From: Purpureocillium takamizusanense
Taxonomy: Eukaryota > Ascomycota > Sordariomycetes > Hypocreales > Ophiocordycipitaceae
Direction of reading: 5' to 3'
DNA: 64,000 bases
NCBI RefSeq assembly: GCF_022605165.1
Contig: NC_063068.1
Span: forward strand, 2,604,001 to 2,668,000
Part shown: positions 21,705 to 33,258 of the stretch, in pieces
How the letters are laid out: each line of letters begins with the position of its first letter
Position numbering within the stretch: the first letter of the stretch is position 1
Translations under genes and position numbers: made by a program
Notes under the pieces: generated by a model
The model's input: the letters and a program-made list of their open reading frames with translations, nothing else
The model's database searches: none
Told to the model about the DNA's origin: nothing

Positions 21705-23473
21705 ATGGACTCGCTGCTCGCCAACGCCAAACACGTCGGCGACGCACTCGTCGTTCCGGTCCCGAGCCTGCTCGCCCAGCAACCCACCTCCCTCACCGTG
21801 AACCTTGGCTTCCGCGTCGCGCTGGGCATCATCGCCGACCTAGTATGCCTGGTGCCCTTCTGGATACTGGCCCGCAACGGCGAGTTTGCCGCCTCGCTCT
21901 ACGTCCTCAACATTATATTCTTGAACCTTGACACCGTTGTCAACTCGCTCATCTGGCGCAACAACGATACGGCATCCTGGTGGCCGGGATTCGGCTTCTG
22001 CGACCTGGACAACTTCTTCCGCAACGGCGCCAAGGCGCTGTTTCTCACGTGCCTGCTCGCCATCATGCGAAATCTGGCTATACAAGTCGGGCGGCTGCGT
22101 GCGAACCCGCTGTCAATCAAGGAGAGGCGCAGGCGAATCCTCGTGCAGGCCCTCATCATTTTCCCCTGGCCATTGTCCGTGATAGCCTGGACGTATCCCC
22201 TCGCGGCGAACAGATATGTCATCGGCACCTTGAGCGGCTGCGACTGGTCCACCTCGTCATCCTGGCCCTATCTCGTCTTCTTCGTCATACCACCCCCGGT
22301 CGTGGCTGCTGTGACTCTGGCATATTCGGGTATGTCATCCATTTAGAGCTCTCTCCAGCCTAACATCTTCACGTGTGGGTCCGCTGAGTCTTGCGTCTAG
22401 TTCTCATATTTTTCCGATTTCGTCAATTGTCCAGGACCAACGAACCGGCTCTCTCAACCAACAGCACAATCCATCGCCGTAGTGTCCGGACACGCCGGAG
22501 ACTCTACCTCATGGTTGTATCTATCATCGTGCCCTTTTTCCCAATCGTCATCGCCCTCACCGTGCTCAACATCATCGACATGGGCGCCCTGGAGCCGTTC
22601 AATTACGACTTGATCCACAACCCGCCCGGCCTATTCCCCTGGAACACGATTGGCATGCTCCCTTCAGATCAAGTCAGCTGGGGGTACAGGAATACCCAAT
22701 ACATTGCTATTCTTACTGCCATACCTATCTTTGGTTTCTTCGGCACTACCAGAGACGCCGTGAACATCTACCGAAAAGGATTGCTGATGCTCAGGCTCGG
22801 ACGCATTTTCCCCGGCCTCAACGAGGTCTATGATCCAGACAAGAGCAGGTCAGGAAGTGGCTCTTACGGCTCAACCGCGACAACCACGACGAGAGGAGGG
22901 TAAGTTCCAAGCCATGGGTCCAAGTCTCACCGCTGCCATCAATTGCTGACAAGCCGCTCTAGTTCAACTGTCACCAGCGGCTCAACAGCCTATTCGCACG
23001 CGCTGAAGAGTCTCACGCCCAGCACCAATAACACCCGCCGCGACTCAGTAACACGAGGCCCGGAGCCCGCCGTCAGTGACGACGTCGACGTGGAACGCGG
23101 TGAGGAGCCAGCGGCGCAACACCTGCATCAGTCCGCGGAGCCTGGAGCGGCGGGCGCACATGAAACGATCCCAAATCCCATCCACCGCAACCCATTTCCC
23201 TTCCGGACTCATTTTAACCTACACCTACCCTGGTGCTCGCCATCATCGAGGTCAGAGCGCGCAACGGCTGCGCAGGGAGGACCGGATCGGCCCGTGAGCT
23301 ACGGATCTCAAGCAAGCACTACGTCACATCCGCGCATCTTAGAAGCCCACGACGAGGAGGCCCGCCTGAGCTTGGGCTGGGTGGTAGGCGAGCAGTCGAG
23401 AGACAGGCGTGCCAGGGTGGACTCGGAGTTCACGTCGACGCTGCTCCATTCGAGCGCCAACCAGGGGCAATAA
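21705..23473 (+). CDS. pre-1: STE3-type pheromone receptor (a-factor-like receptor, GPCR)
   Basis: Exons 21705..22329, 22401..22899 and 22963..23473 give 544 residues. The N-terminal about 330 residues hold seven hydrophobic segments, the first around residues 33-53 (VALGIIADLVCLVPFWILAR). STE3-family features are IIFLNLDTVVNSLIWRNND after TM2, CDLDNF...AKALFLTCLLAIMRNLA in TM3, the WTYPLAANRYVIGTLSGCDW loop and YRNTQYIAILTAIPIFGFFG in TM7. The receptor binds a lipopeptide mating pheromone at the plasma membrane and signals through a heterotrimeric G protein. The long Ser/Thr/Arg-rich cytoplasmic tail (about residues 375-544) is likely regulatory. The start at 21705 is the first in-frame ATG; 5' leader frames lack one. 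No mating-type locus genes are next to it. Confidence 0.95.
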
Positions 23474-24174
23474 AGAGTCGATGCGCCTCATATGTTCATT
23501 TTCCCCGTCTAGGGCAGGATGGGCACGGAAAATAGGATGAAAAGGTCGGGCGTTATTACAAGGGCTTGCAATGGCATCTAATACGGGCTGTCGGCGTTGG
23601 GTGTTGGCCGATCTGAGGGCCTTGGACATCTGATCTAGATCATACAAGCATTCATGCTTGAAAAGTCACATGCCCCCTGGAGTCATCACACTCCACACTA
23701 CTACTATTGTTGGTGTCGAAGGCACCAGAGAACATTTCAACTCATACCACCGTATGGATGGTCCACCTGAAGCCAGTACCCACCCTCCATTCAACAATTC
23801 TACCTTGACCGATACGGTTGCATCCATTCTGCATTCACAATACGTCGTATCCTGCAAAGTATTTTGAACGGTGTTCTTGAAAATGTTGTCAAATGGATCC
23901 TATCTACTACCCCCACCCCCCTCCAAACCCCCATTATGTCGTTCAGATGTGCTCCCCTATATTTTCAATGTGCGCCTGGGTTTCAAGTCCTAGCGCCAAA
24001 AAATAGCCTTTGGTATCAACAGCATGTCGTGCACAAGCAACAACCGGCAATGCATGAACAAAAAGAGCGGAATGAAACGTATGTAAGTCGATAAAGGCAT
24101 GTGTGTCGTCGTCGTCTTTTGTCGTGACTCGATTTCGTTGGTAGTAGGAGGCCCCCTGACTTCCCCCTCATTTA
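23474..24174. other. Intergenic, convergent 3' ends
   Basis: About 0.7 kb between the 3' ends of the pheromone receptor (+) and the DUF4203-type gene (-). It is more AT-rich than most of the window, as expected for 3' UTRs. No gene seen. Confidence 0.5.
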
Positions 24175-27100
24175 TTATCGGGCCCCCTTTTGCATCTTTC
24201 GCATCGCTTCGCGGTGCACCTCGAGCAAGTCCCCACTCCTCATGCGCTCGTCAAAAGCGCGATCGAGGTACTCCTTTTCGCGTCGCTGCATCTCTCTCCG
24301 CTGAGATTCGGCCTCCTTCTGGCCCATCAGCACGTTGCGTTGCATCTCAATGTTGCGCTGCACTTCGGCCTCGCGATTGCCTAGGAGCGAGGACGCGGTA
24401 AAGGGGGACTCTCGTCCGGATGTAGCCATGATTGGCGTCCCAGAGCGGAGGTCCTGCTGCACCGACTGGCGGAAACTGGCGAGCTGCGAGTCGCGTGCGG
24501 ACCGATTGAGCAACGTCGACGACCTTTTGGGCTGATGAGAGTTGAAAGGCAGACTTTCCGCACTCTCATGACCGACATGGGACAGGCGGTGAACCGAGTT
24601 GTTCGGCTGGGATAAGGACATGAGGCTGCTCTGCCGCATTATCTGCCTCCGTTGACTCAAAGGGAGATCGTCAGGGTCGGCGACGTTAAGCTGTGAAGCC
24701 GGAACAGGATAGTTATACATCGATCCAGCATCGCTGCCAGGACCAGGACCATGTACCGCAAACGTCGGCTCGGGCGACTGTGCGAGGAGACTTGCCTGCG
24801 ATTTACTCCGCAGAAACATCTCGCGCTGCCCGATCAGCGTCTGAGGGCTCGCGTAGGACACGACGCCGAGTACTGCAGCACGCTGTGGTGCTTCGGTGCC
24901 GGCAAGAGACGGACTTCGCGATACAGTGCTCGACCTTGACGCTTCCTCGTGACCGGACTCTGCGATGGGCGGCTCGATCTGCCGCTCCTCCACTATAGGA
25001 TCGAATCCTGGAGACACTTTTCGCAAAGCCATCGACGATGTCGATCGAGACGGGCCGATACCTGCCGGAGGGGTTGGCGATAGTGTCGCCAGTGGAGGTG
25101 GGGATGTTGCATTTCGGATCATCTCGCTCTCTTGAGGACGGTGGCCAATTTGAGCGCCCGTGGGGTGTTCCTGCTTCGACGTTCGCCTCGAAACATTAGG
25201 AGCGCGGGGCGTGGTCAAAGGTTGGGGTTCAGACTGTTTCATCGCAGAAGGAGCTATCCCCTCTGTCGCCGTTCTCTGAAGCTCTTCCACGTCGACGGGC
25301 ACGGAACGCTCCTTGGCAACAGATTTAGCCGGACGGCCAGCATCGCTGACGTGTAAGTCATCCAAATCGGGCGTGTCTGCGTAGCTCAGGTGCTTGACCC
25401 ATTCGTTCGTCCGATAAGACATGGCCACGCGCGACAGCGGCCGTGGAAGACGATCTTGGGTCAAACTCGCGGGTGTCGATGCAACGGACGTGGCGACGGA
25501 TTTGGCGGCGGACTTTGGCTTCTCCGAAGGGTCTGGCACAGGATCGACCGCAGACGCTGCCTGGCTCTGCGCCGCCGAATCTCCTGCATTTTCCTGTGGA
25601 GGGCCAGGAGGTGTAGAAGAGTCATCTGTGGCATTTTTGGGTGCATTCGCTGCGTCTGTATGCTCTTCTGCGGCCTCCACATTCTCTGGTTGCTCTTCTG
25701 ACCCCCCTCCCACTTGATGAGATTGACCCGCCGTCGTTGATTCCTCGGGTGCTTTTTGTTTGGCGTCGCAGGATGCGGCCGCTTCAGCGTCCTCATGTGA
25801 CAGGTTGGCATGAATCTCGCGGCTCCTGTGCGTGTGCTCAGAGTATATCGAATCTCGATCGGCACCACTGACGCTATCATTGTCGACAGTGGCAGCCAAG
25901 GACTCATCGTCTCCATCATCGGGGTTCGGCTCCTGAATCAGTTGTTGGGAGCTCTCACCGGGTTCTGGATTCGCACCGCTCTGGCCGCGCTTTGCTCCTG
26001 CAGATGGGCTCCTCAACAACGCGGCCGATCCCTGTGAGGGACGGGCGTTTTGCCGTCGCGTCGTCGTCCCATCCTCCACTTCGTCTGCAAAGGTGGCGAC
26101 GGAGGACCTGTCGCAAACAGATTCGACATCGTTATCTTCTGGGACAGTGAACGGGAGCGGGACGACTTCTGGGGCCTCGGTGACTGTCTGCGCTTGCGAC
26201 ATTCGCTTGCTCGTAGCGGTTCTCTGAGAGAGTCGTTTCGCGCCGATGCCCGACATTGCGGCGCTCTCGCCCATTCTCGCAGCCTTCTCATCCACTTCGT
26301 CGCCGACGTCCGTCTGTGACTCGGGTACATCCTCGGCGGCCACTCGTACTGTGATCTTGCCATCCTGGGCTTCTTCTGCCTCCATCAACGCGTTGGGTCC
26401 GCTGCGCGACTGTTCCGATTCGGAGATGTCAGCCATCTCGTACACCTCGGCCGACGATCGAGGTTTGTACGAGCCAGCGTGGCTGCCTCTGAGCCTCTTC
26501 TCGCTCCCGTAGTCTCCGTAATCCGACATGCGGGAATCTCCGCTGCCGATGGTGCCCTCTCCATGGACTCGCTCCCAGCGGCGACGCTCACGGGCATTGG
26601 TCTCCTCCACCTGCCTGCCGACATTTTCTTCTTCGACTTCGAGGTTTCTCTGGTCCTCCGCTCGCTCCGCAGCTCTCTTCTCCCGCTTCTCCCGGACAAT
26701 GATCCATAATTTGATCTGAGAGATGATGCCGACCAGAGCAATGATGACGATGGCGGCAGTCTCTACCCGGATGCCCTTGGTGACGGGATACGTGTCGGCG
26801 CCAAGAGGAAATAGGTTCCCGTTGATCTGCCAGATGTAGACCCAAAACTCCTTGAGCCCTGCACGACTGTAGCAGTCAATGCCAAGCACTGTGACAGTGG
26901 CGCCGGCAAACGAGATCATGCCGATGAGCGCCCAGTCTCGGGTCCAGCGGCTGAAATAGAAGCCGAAGCCAACCAGCGTGAAAACAGCAATGAAGATGGC
27001 CTTGGAGGGCACAGATTGTAGCAGCCCCCCCGGCACCAAGCACAGCAGCCACATGCTGACACAGAAACCTCCCAGCGCGCATCCCAGCCCTTCCGTCAGC

Positions 27101-27750
27101 TCTTTGAAGAACATGGAGGCGGCACCAACGGCGCAGCCCGACATGACAACAGCCACGACATACCCACCCTGAATGGCGTTGCTCACGGGGATATTCATGA
27201 CATAGATAATTAATACCGCCACGCCGAGCGCCGTAATATAAGCTGTAGAGAAGAAGGTGTGGATCCAACGATTCTTGATGCCAACCAGTGTGTATGTTAC
27301 GCCAGTAATAAGCATGATGACTCCAGCTACGCCCCATCCCGGTGTTATCTGGGGAGGCAACGGTAGCTGGCCGACGGGGATCGTAGCTGAGGCGAAACGA
27401 GTCAGCGTTGATAATAGTAGGGCGCACACCAGTGACTTACCGTTCAGAAAGGTGGAATTATTCAAAGGTCCGTCTGTGCTAATGGTGGAGGAAGTCGGAT
27501 GAGCGCTGGCCATGTCCGTGCCGCTCGGAGGGGATGTTATTGACGCCGTGCGTACATCATCGGTCCCCGTCGTCGAAGCGCCCATGCCGGTGATCGAAGG
27601 GGGAGCCGACACATCACCGGTAATACTAGGCAATACTGTCCTGTCGCCATCTTGCCTCCTCACCACCACCCGAAAGCTCTGGGCGGCAGCCAGCTGCAGG
27701 GCCAATACCAGGCACAGGATCGCCCACACGCGTACGGCCTTGGTGAACAT
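24175..27750 (-). CDS. DUF4203/TMEM198-type multi-pass membrane protein with long disordered tail
   Basis: Exons 27750..27441 and 27386..24175 give 1173 residues. The 54-bp intron (GTAAGT...CAG) keeps the frame and would otherwise read through. Residues 1-22 (MFTKAVRVWAILCLVLALQL) are a signal peptide. A Ser/Thr-rich lumenal stretch follows, then about seven membrane spans at about residues 110-340, with blocks such as PGWGVAGVIMLITGVTYTLVG, GGYVVAVVMSGCAVGAASMFF and LGCALGGFCVSMWLLCL that fit the TM7S3/TM198 (DUF4203) fold. An Arg/Glu-rich helix (REKREKRAAERAEDQRN) leads into about 800 residues of acidic, low-complexity, probably phosphorylated cytoplasmic tail. The tail ends in a charged coiled-coil (EAESQRREMQRREKEYLDRA). 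Function in fungi is not established; the vertebrate relative TMEM198 acts in Wnt signalling. Start 27750 is the ATG of the signal peptide; the frame upstream has no ATG. Confidence 0.88.
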   Translation of the reverse strand: MFTKAVRVWAILCLVLALQLAAAQSFRVVVRRQDGDRTVLPSITGDVSAPPSITGMGASTTGTDDVRTASITSPPSGTDMASAHPTSSTISTDGPLNNSTFLNGKSLVCALLLSTLTRFASATIPVGQLPLPPQITPGWGVAGVIMLITGVTYTLVGIKNRWIHTFFSTAYITALGVAVLIIYVMNIPVSNAIQGGYVVAVVMSGCAVGAASMFFKELTEGLGCALGGFCVSMWLLCLVPGGLLQSVPSKAIFIAVFTLVGFGFYFSRWTRDWALIGMISFAGATVTVLGIDCYSRAGLKEFWVYIWQINGNLFPLGADTYPVTKGIRVETAAIVIIALVGIISQIKLWIIVREKREKRAAERAEDQRNLEVEEENVGRQVEETNARERRRWERVHGEGTIGSGDSRMSDYGDYGSEKRLRGSHAGSYKPRSSAEVYEMADISESEQSRSGPNALMEAEEAQDGKITVRVAAEDVPESQTDVGDEVDEKAARMGESAAMSGIGAKRLSQRTATSKRMSQAQTVTEAPEVVPLPFTVPEDNDVESVCDRSSVATFADEVEDGTTTRRQNARPSQGSAALLRSPSAGAKRGQSGANPEPGESSQQLIQEPNPDDGDDESLAATVDNDSVSGADRDSIYSEHTHRSREIHANLSHEDAEAAASCDAKQKAPEESTTAGQSHQVGGGSEEQPENVEAAEEHTDAANAPKNATDDSSTPPGPPQENAGDSAAQSQAASAVDPVPDPSEKPKSAAKSVATSVASTPASLTQDRLPRPLSRVAMSYRTNEWVKHLSYADTPDLDDLHVSDAGRPAKSVAKERSVPVDVEELQRTATEGIAPSAMKQSEPQPLTTPRAPNVSRRTSKQEHPTGAQIGHRPQESEMIRNATSPPPLATLSPTPPAGIGPSRSTSSMALRKVSPGFDPIVEERQIEPPIAESGHEEASRSSTVSRSPSLAGTEAPQRAAVLGVVSYASPQTLIGQREMFLRSKSQASLLAQSPEPTFAVHGPGPGSDAGSMYNYPVPASQLNVADPDDLPLSQRRQIMRQSSLMSLSQPNNSVHRLSHVGHESAESLPFNSHQPKRSSTLLNRSARDSQLASFRQSVQQDLRSGTPIMATSGRESPFTASSLLGNREAEVQRNIEMQRNVLMGQKEAESQRREMQRREKEYLDRAFDERMRSGDLLEVHREAMRKMQKGAR

Positions 27751-28234
27751 TGTCCTTGGTGATGAGCAGTTGGTCGGCGGTGTCAAGAGGTCAGAGTCGG
27801 GAGAGCTGCTTCACCACGGCTACAAAGCCGTGCAGCATGTTCGAAGGTCGCCTGTCAGAGCCGGGGGAGGGAAGGAAACCTGTGAGCCTAGCTGTCGTGT
27901 AATAGGAGACGGACGAGCGGGTGTCGGTAACGCCAGAGAAGAAGCAATGCCGTCGAGGCAATTACAGCAAGCAGCGTCTTAGAAAGGCGGGATCGCGTGT
28001 CCAGCTTGAGACAGCGTACTCTGCCCAAAGACGGCGGCCTCGGCCTAGTCGCGGGGCCAGAGACGCAGGCGGTGGGAATAGCCAGACAGCGGGCGTCCCC
28101 GGATCGAGGCAAGGGAAGATAAGTGTCGCTCTTTGACGATGGAGAAAACAAGCGGCACATCAACGAGAGAGCTAGAAAATAGCAGACGACAAAACGTCGA
28201 ACACGGATGGGAGAAGCATAATTACTGCAACGAC

Positions 28235-28258
28235 GTAGTAGTAGTAGTAGTAGTAGTA
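28235..28258. repeat. (GTA)8 microsatellite
   Basis: Eight perfect GTA units about 0.5 kb upstream of the DUF4203-type gene. Confidence 0.95.
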
Positions 28259-29569
28259 GAAAGAGACGAACGAAACCAGACGAACCACCCGGGGGAGGAG
28301 GGGACCCAAGGGCAATTGTCTGGCAGCTCCTCGTCTGTGGGTGCTCTGGATCGAGCCATCGACCCGATGGACATCCACTTGGCATCCGCCTTGCCTACCG
28401 GCCAGGTACAAAGCAAGTACCATCCATGTCAGTCCTTCCATCGTGGCCGAACGCCGCGCGCAGGTAGTAGGTAGCACGCATGATGTGATGGGCTCGGGTG
28501 GTGAGGCCCGGCGTCACGTCGACGGGCGTGCAAGGACTGGCAGACTGCCGCAGGGCCACAGCCCAGCCCTGGGACGCTAGCGCTCAGAGGCGATGGAGGG
28601 CCAATTTCCCAGCCGGGGGCCCGGTCGCCTGCGGATCCACAAGGCGATGCGGATGACGGGCATTGCGCCGCCAGGGCTCAGCCAGGTAACTAACTGTATC
28701 GACCTGGCCTGGCGATGGAAGAGGCGAGGACGGCATTCGTGGCCGAGTCATTGGCCCGCTCCCGACGTCCAGACGAGCGCGGGCCAACGGCGACGACCCA
28801 GACGGAACACGCAGGCGCAGATACAGGGCGGTCGGGCAACGTTTCGGGCTCTCCCAGAACACGCCCGCGGGGCCAACCATGTCGTCGTCGCAGAATGTTC
28901 AGACGATGGTGAGGTGAGAGCGTGGGCGCATGGCCGTTCCGAATTTAGGTCCGGGCAGCCTGTCACGGCCGCGGCGACCCGCCTGTTTGAGGCCCGTCGC
29001 GCGACGACTTCGTGGCAACAGCGCTGCGGCGTCCGTCTTCGGGTCGTTGCGTTGCTCGTGATTTTGCAGGCCCTGCCGGCGTGCATGAGCGTGCGCTCGG
29101 TTGGCGATGCAAAATGCCCGGCGTGGACCGATGGCAGCGTGCAAGGCAAGGTCTTGTCCAAGATTGCGATGCCAGGGGTGTGCATGGAAAAGAGTGGATG
29201 GATGGGTGTGAAGTCTGTGAGGGGGGTCATTGAGAGGGGGAGGGGACCCTCTGGGGACGGCCCATGGACGCGGAAGCGGCAAAGCAACAGCCACGGAAAA
29301 CCCCACCTTCTTGGCTAGGTAGTATTACAAGGACAAATGGGAGGAGGCACGCCTCCCTCTGGCAGGCACTCCTCCACCAAATGCGAACTGAAGCTGGAGG
29401 ACAGAGCAAGGAACGCTTGGAAGGCACGGACTGGAGTTGCAGGTGCAGGTGCGAATCTTGGATGGGGCCGCTTCAGGGCCTTCATTGGTAAATGTGCTCC
29501 GACGCAATAGTGTGTACCTACAGTATACTATACCTAGTCCAACTTCGTACGTGCGGTACTTCGTGCTTT

Positions 29570-29585
29570 GTACCTAGCTAGGTAC
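29570..29585. repeat. 16-bp perfect palindrome, GTAC/CTAG type
   Basis: The sequence GTACCTAGCTAGGTAC equals its own reverse complement. It ends a 70-bp cluster of GTAC, CCTAG and TACTTCGT motifs. It may be a protein-binding site or a small hairpin; function unknown. Confidence 0.85.
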
Positions 29586-29894
29586 TGCCGTGCCAGGAAC
29601 GTTCGAAGCAATCCCGCTCTATGTATCGGCGCCTTCCCTGCCTCGCCCACGCGTCAGACTAAATTAAGACGTGATGGCCAGGACTGCCAGGCCCTGCCAA
29701 CGAGCCCTGCCAACAGACTAACGTTAGGTGCATCCAAGAAGCAACAACACCTACCTGCCTGCAGTCAGGTAGACGATAGTCGACATTGCGGCTTTCGAGC
29801 GATAGGAATGAACAAAGCAAAGCGGACAAGGGCAAACATGGTCAGCGGGCGTCAAGGCCGTAGCCAGACCGCAACCAAGGCGATGGCAACGTCT

Positions 29895-29905
29895 CCCCCC
29901 CCCCC
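29895..29905. repeat. C11 homopolymer
   Basis: Eleven consecutive C in the large region without a supported gene. Confidence 0.85.
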
Positions 29906-32900
29906 AAAGGGCCGCCGTTCAGTGGACGCCACCCAATACGACTGCGCAGGCGATACGGCGCGAGGAGACCACGGCCGGGCGGGCGAGGTGAAGTGTCTCA
30001 ACCAGTCACGCAAGGAGAAGACACAAAGCAAGTCGTCGCGCGCATCGCACAAAGAAAAAGTCGGCTCGCCACCATGGCACGGTAGACCGACCACGTTTTT
30101 GCGCGTCCTTGCCGGACAGCGTGGCTGGCGAGGCGCAGCGCAGCGCAGCGCGGTCTTGGGTGGTGCATTGTGTTGCGCCGCGTCGGGTTGGACGTGGTTG
30201 TTGGTGTGTCGTGCCGTGTCATGTCGTGTTGTGTCGTATTTTGTGTGTGTGTCGTGCTGGAGAGCTTCTTACGTGCATGAGATTGAAGGTGGAGGTTGGA
30301 GGTAATCTGATGGCGATGGCGCCCATCACCTATAGCCTCCTCGCGGGGAGGGAGGGACACGAGGCACAGGACGCTCCCGCCCATCCGCCCCCCGCCGCCG
30401 CGTCCCCGTCCCCTGCCGTGTCACCGCCTGCTCACGAGTCAATGTCGTCACACAAAAGGGCGCCCGGACCGGCAGCAAAGCGAGCAGCAAGCCGTCCGTC
30501 AACGCGCGGCCGAAGCGCGCTCGCTCCCAACCGGCATGACGTGCAGCCAACGCCCATGTGTCTCGCGGTTGCTGTGCTGGGCGGTGTTGGCTGATCTTCT
30601 TGTTTCTTGGAGCTCGCACGAAAGTATGGTAACTACTAGGTACTACCTCAGGTACTTCGGACTTCGGGGAGGTAGGACACCGCGGTCGGTACAACAATCA
30701 ATGCCCAGATATTGGTCGCATTCAACCGGCGGCGGGGGCATCAAGGGCGACACGCTCGCGCAACAAGCAGCTCGAGCTGGAGACGCCTCGAGGCCCTATC
30801 GTCGGCCCTCTCGGTCCATGCGCACCGCCAACTCACCAAGCCGATTGTCGCGAACCGGGGTCCCCTGACGGCCCCCAATGCCCCTACTCCCTTTATTACT
30901 TTATCAGGTACGTCTGTTGGGGCCGTCCGTAGCGTGCCGTGTACCTGCAGGAACGGCGTCTCTGCTGGAGCCACATCCACCAGCCGGCCTGACAAGCTCA
31001 GATCGTGTTTGGACCGACGGCACAGCTGAGCTTCGGGGATCCACCCACTTACAACAACACATTGTCAGGGGCAGGACGGACTGGTCAGGCGTCTTCCAGT
31101 CCCCTGTCGCGGCGACCGGTTTTCAAATCGGCTTTCCTTTCTCCCACCCATCTGAAGGCTGGCCAGTCCCTCAGCACCGCGCATCGCATGTTCAGCCTAC
31201 CGACCCTCTTCTGCCCCTTTGGTATCAGGACCTGCCTCTCCTCTGTTCGGGCCCATCGCGGAGCTGCAGAGCCCCCATGCATGGCCGGCAGGAGAGGCGC
31301 CGCAGCATGTGGCATGTGTACGGACGGGCCATCTGAATGAACCCTTTGCTGCACATCCCACGCCATATTACCTCAGGCTCGACGGCGGGCGGGTTCTTCC
31401 ATCATCAATCGCCGAGGTCATCGCGTGTTCCCCCGCCCAGGACTCCGAGACCGCCCCTCGTCCGGCGCACCGGCACCGGCGACCGTGGGGGGCTATGGGT
31501 GCCAAGTCATCAAACAAACCATCTTGGGGCGCTGGCGACGTGTCTGGAAAAGAAAGTAAAACCGGTCCCTGCCGTGCTGCGTTGCGTTGCTTTGCGTCGT
31601 ATTGTGCGGAGGCGGTCGTCTGCCTGATCGGCCTCGGAGGCAAACGCAAGAGAGCGGTCGCTCCAGTCGACCCCGTCTCCCCAACCAGCCCACCTCGCAC
31701 TGCAGCAATCAACGTACCATCTTGGTGCTTGTCCTTGGCGGCTGGCTGACCCGCCCCTCCGGTCGAACCGATCGAGCCTTTTTTCGGCCCCGCGAGCATG
31801 GGGCTTCGTCAATCAGAGGGTTGCGATGCGTCGCCCGCCTGCCGCGCCTGCGCTATCGCTCAGCCCGTCGCGCGTCGACATGAGATTAAATGGCCCCACA
31901 CGTCACCGCACCGCGCCGCGCAATGAAATCATCACGCGCAACTGCCCTCTCTTCTCGTCGTTCGCGGCCTCTGGCGCATGCGAAAAGTCGCTCGCACTGG
32001 CACGACAAGAGGGGCAAGAAGACGCCCGGGGGGTGAGGGGCGCGGTCCGAGGCCCAAGGGAGGGCAACACAGGCTCAATCTATCGTTGCGCCGATCAGCC
32101 TACACTGAACTCTCTTTTCAAGCAAAGCCTTGCTATGCGCCCATCGCACTGAGCTAGAAAACTTCTCCTCGTTGCACACCATCGCCCACAGCACGATCGC
32201 GGCGAATGCAGCAGGGCCAGGTGCCACACCTCAGCGTGGGCATGCGTTCGTGCCGTCGAATGAATGCACGCCTGGCCCTCTCTCGACGCGGCAATGACGA
32301 TCACGGGGCGACCCTCCCAATCGGTCGATCCGGCCGAAGCTGGGCGATGGCGAACCGGCTGGTGACTGCCTTTGTGTGGTAGACTGCCGTAGAATGTGTA
32401 GGTACTCGTAGTACTCGTACATACGACGGTCGCGTTGGTCCTATGCAATGCAAGGCCAGAACAGCGCATGCGTCGTCGAAGTCGAGCCGTCGGGCCGTCG
32501 ATCCTTCAAACCTACAGCAGGTCTCAGTCCTGCTAGGGCTCCCTTCCCGCCAGCCAACCACCTTACCGCTTTTTGACGCTTCCTTTTGCCATTGTTGGCT
32601 CCACCATCGCGGCTTGGTGCATAAACCTTCCATGCGTATTATTGCCACCTTCTTCTGACCTCGGCCCTTTCCCTGACGGTACCAAGTACGTATTACCGCG
32701 CGGCCTTGGAGTCGTGCGACACGGGACACATGGGCGGCCGCCAACTCGGATTGATAGGTGCGCCGCGATGCACAAGACGGGCGTGCTCCCCGAGTGCGGT
32801 GTCGCGCAGACTCGATGTTGCTATGGAATGGACTTGATCAATGGGAAAATGGTCTCACGGAGCCGCGTACACACGTACGGACCGGCTCGCCTGGGGGAGC

Positions 32901-33258
32901 GCTTGCACGCAGCAGAGAGCCCCGACGTGCCACGACGAGCCTCGGCGGTAACGTGGTATCTGGCGGACGGGCCGACACCTAGAAGAAGGCGCTTTTCCCA
33001 TCGGATATTGGATATTATTCTTTGCTCATGTTTGGTATCAATACGAGAATCGAGACAAGAGGTGGGCAATGTTGCGCTCCTGTGAACTTGATGAGTGGTA
33101 GTTCGACGAAGCATCCGGATCCTAAGCCACAACCGAAATTACCGGGCCATCCCTGTTGGTATCATTCGTGAAAGTAACAGATTAAAGAAAGGGAGGAAGG
33201 AATGAAAAGGTATCGGACGGGATCGCGGCGCAGATGCACCATTGGTCTTGGGGAGCGT

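Larger units (their letters stand above)
27751..33258. other. Large region without a supported gene (5.5 kb)
   Basis: The DUF4203-type gene starts at 27750 and the next gene ends at 33259, both leftward. Several open frames of 150-250 codons occur on both strands (for example around 28593-29318 and 29568-30305). They are Arg/Ala/Pro/Gly-rich, overlap frames on the other strand, and show no domain, signal peptide or conserved motif. Contents seen: a (GTA)8 microsatellite at 28235-28258, a 16-bp palindrome at 29570-29585, a C11 run at 29895-29905, and GTAC-type motif clusters near 29515-29585, 30633-30660 and 32398-32425. It may hold a long promoter, non-coding RNA or a lineage-specific gene that cannot be proven here. 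Confidence 0.5.

Noticed and set aside
28593..30305. Two rightward frames of about 240 codons
   Set aside because: Arg/Gly/Ala-rich with no hydrophobic or catalytic pattern; comparable frames on the opposite strand suggest chance openness in GC-rich DNA.
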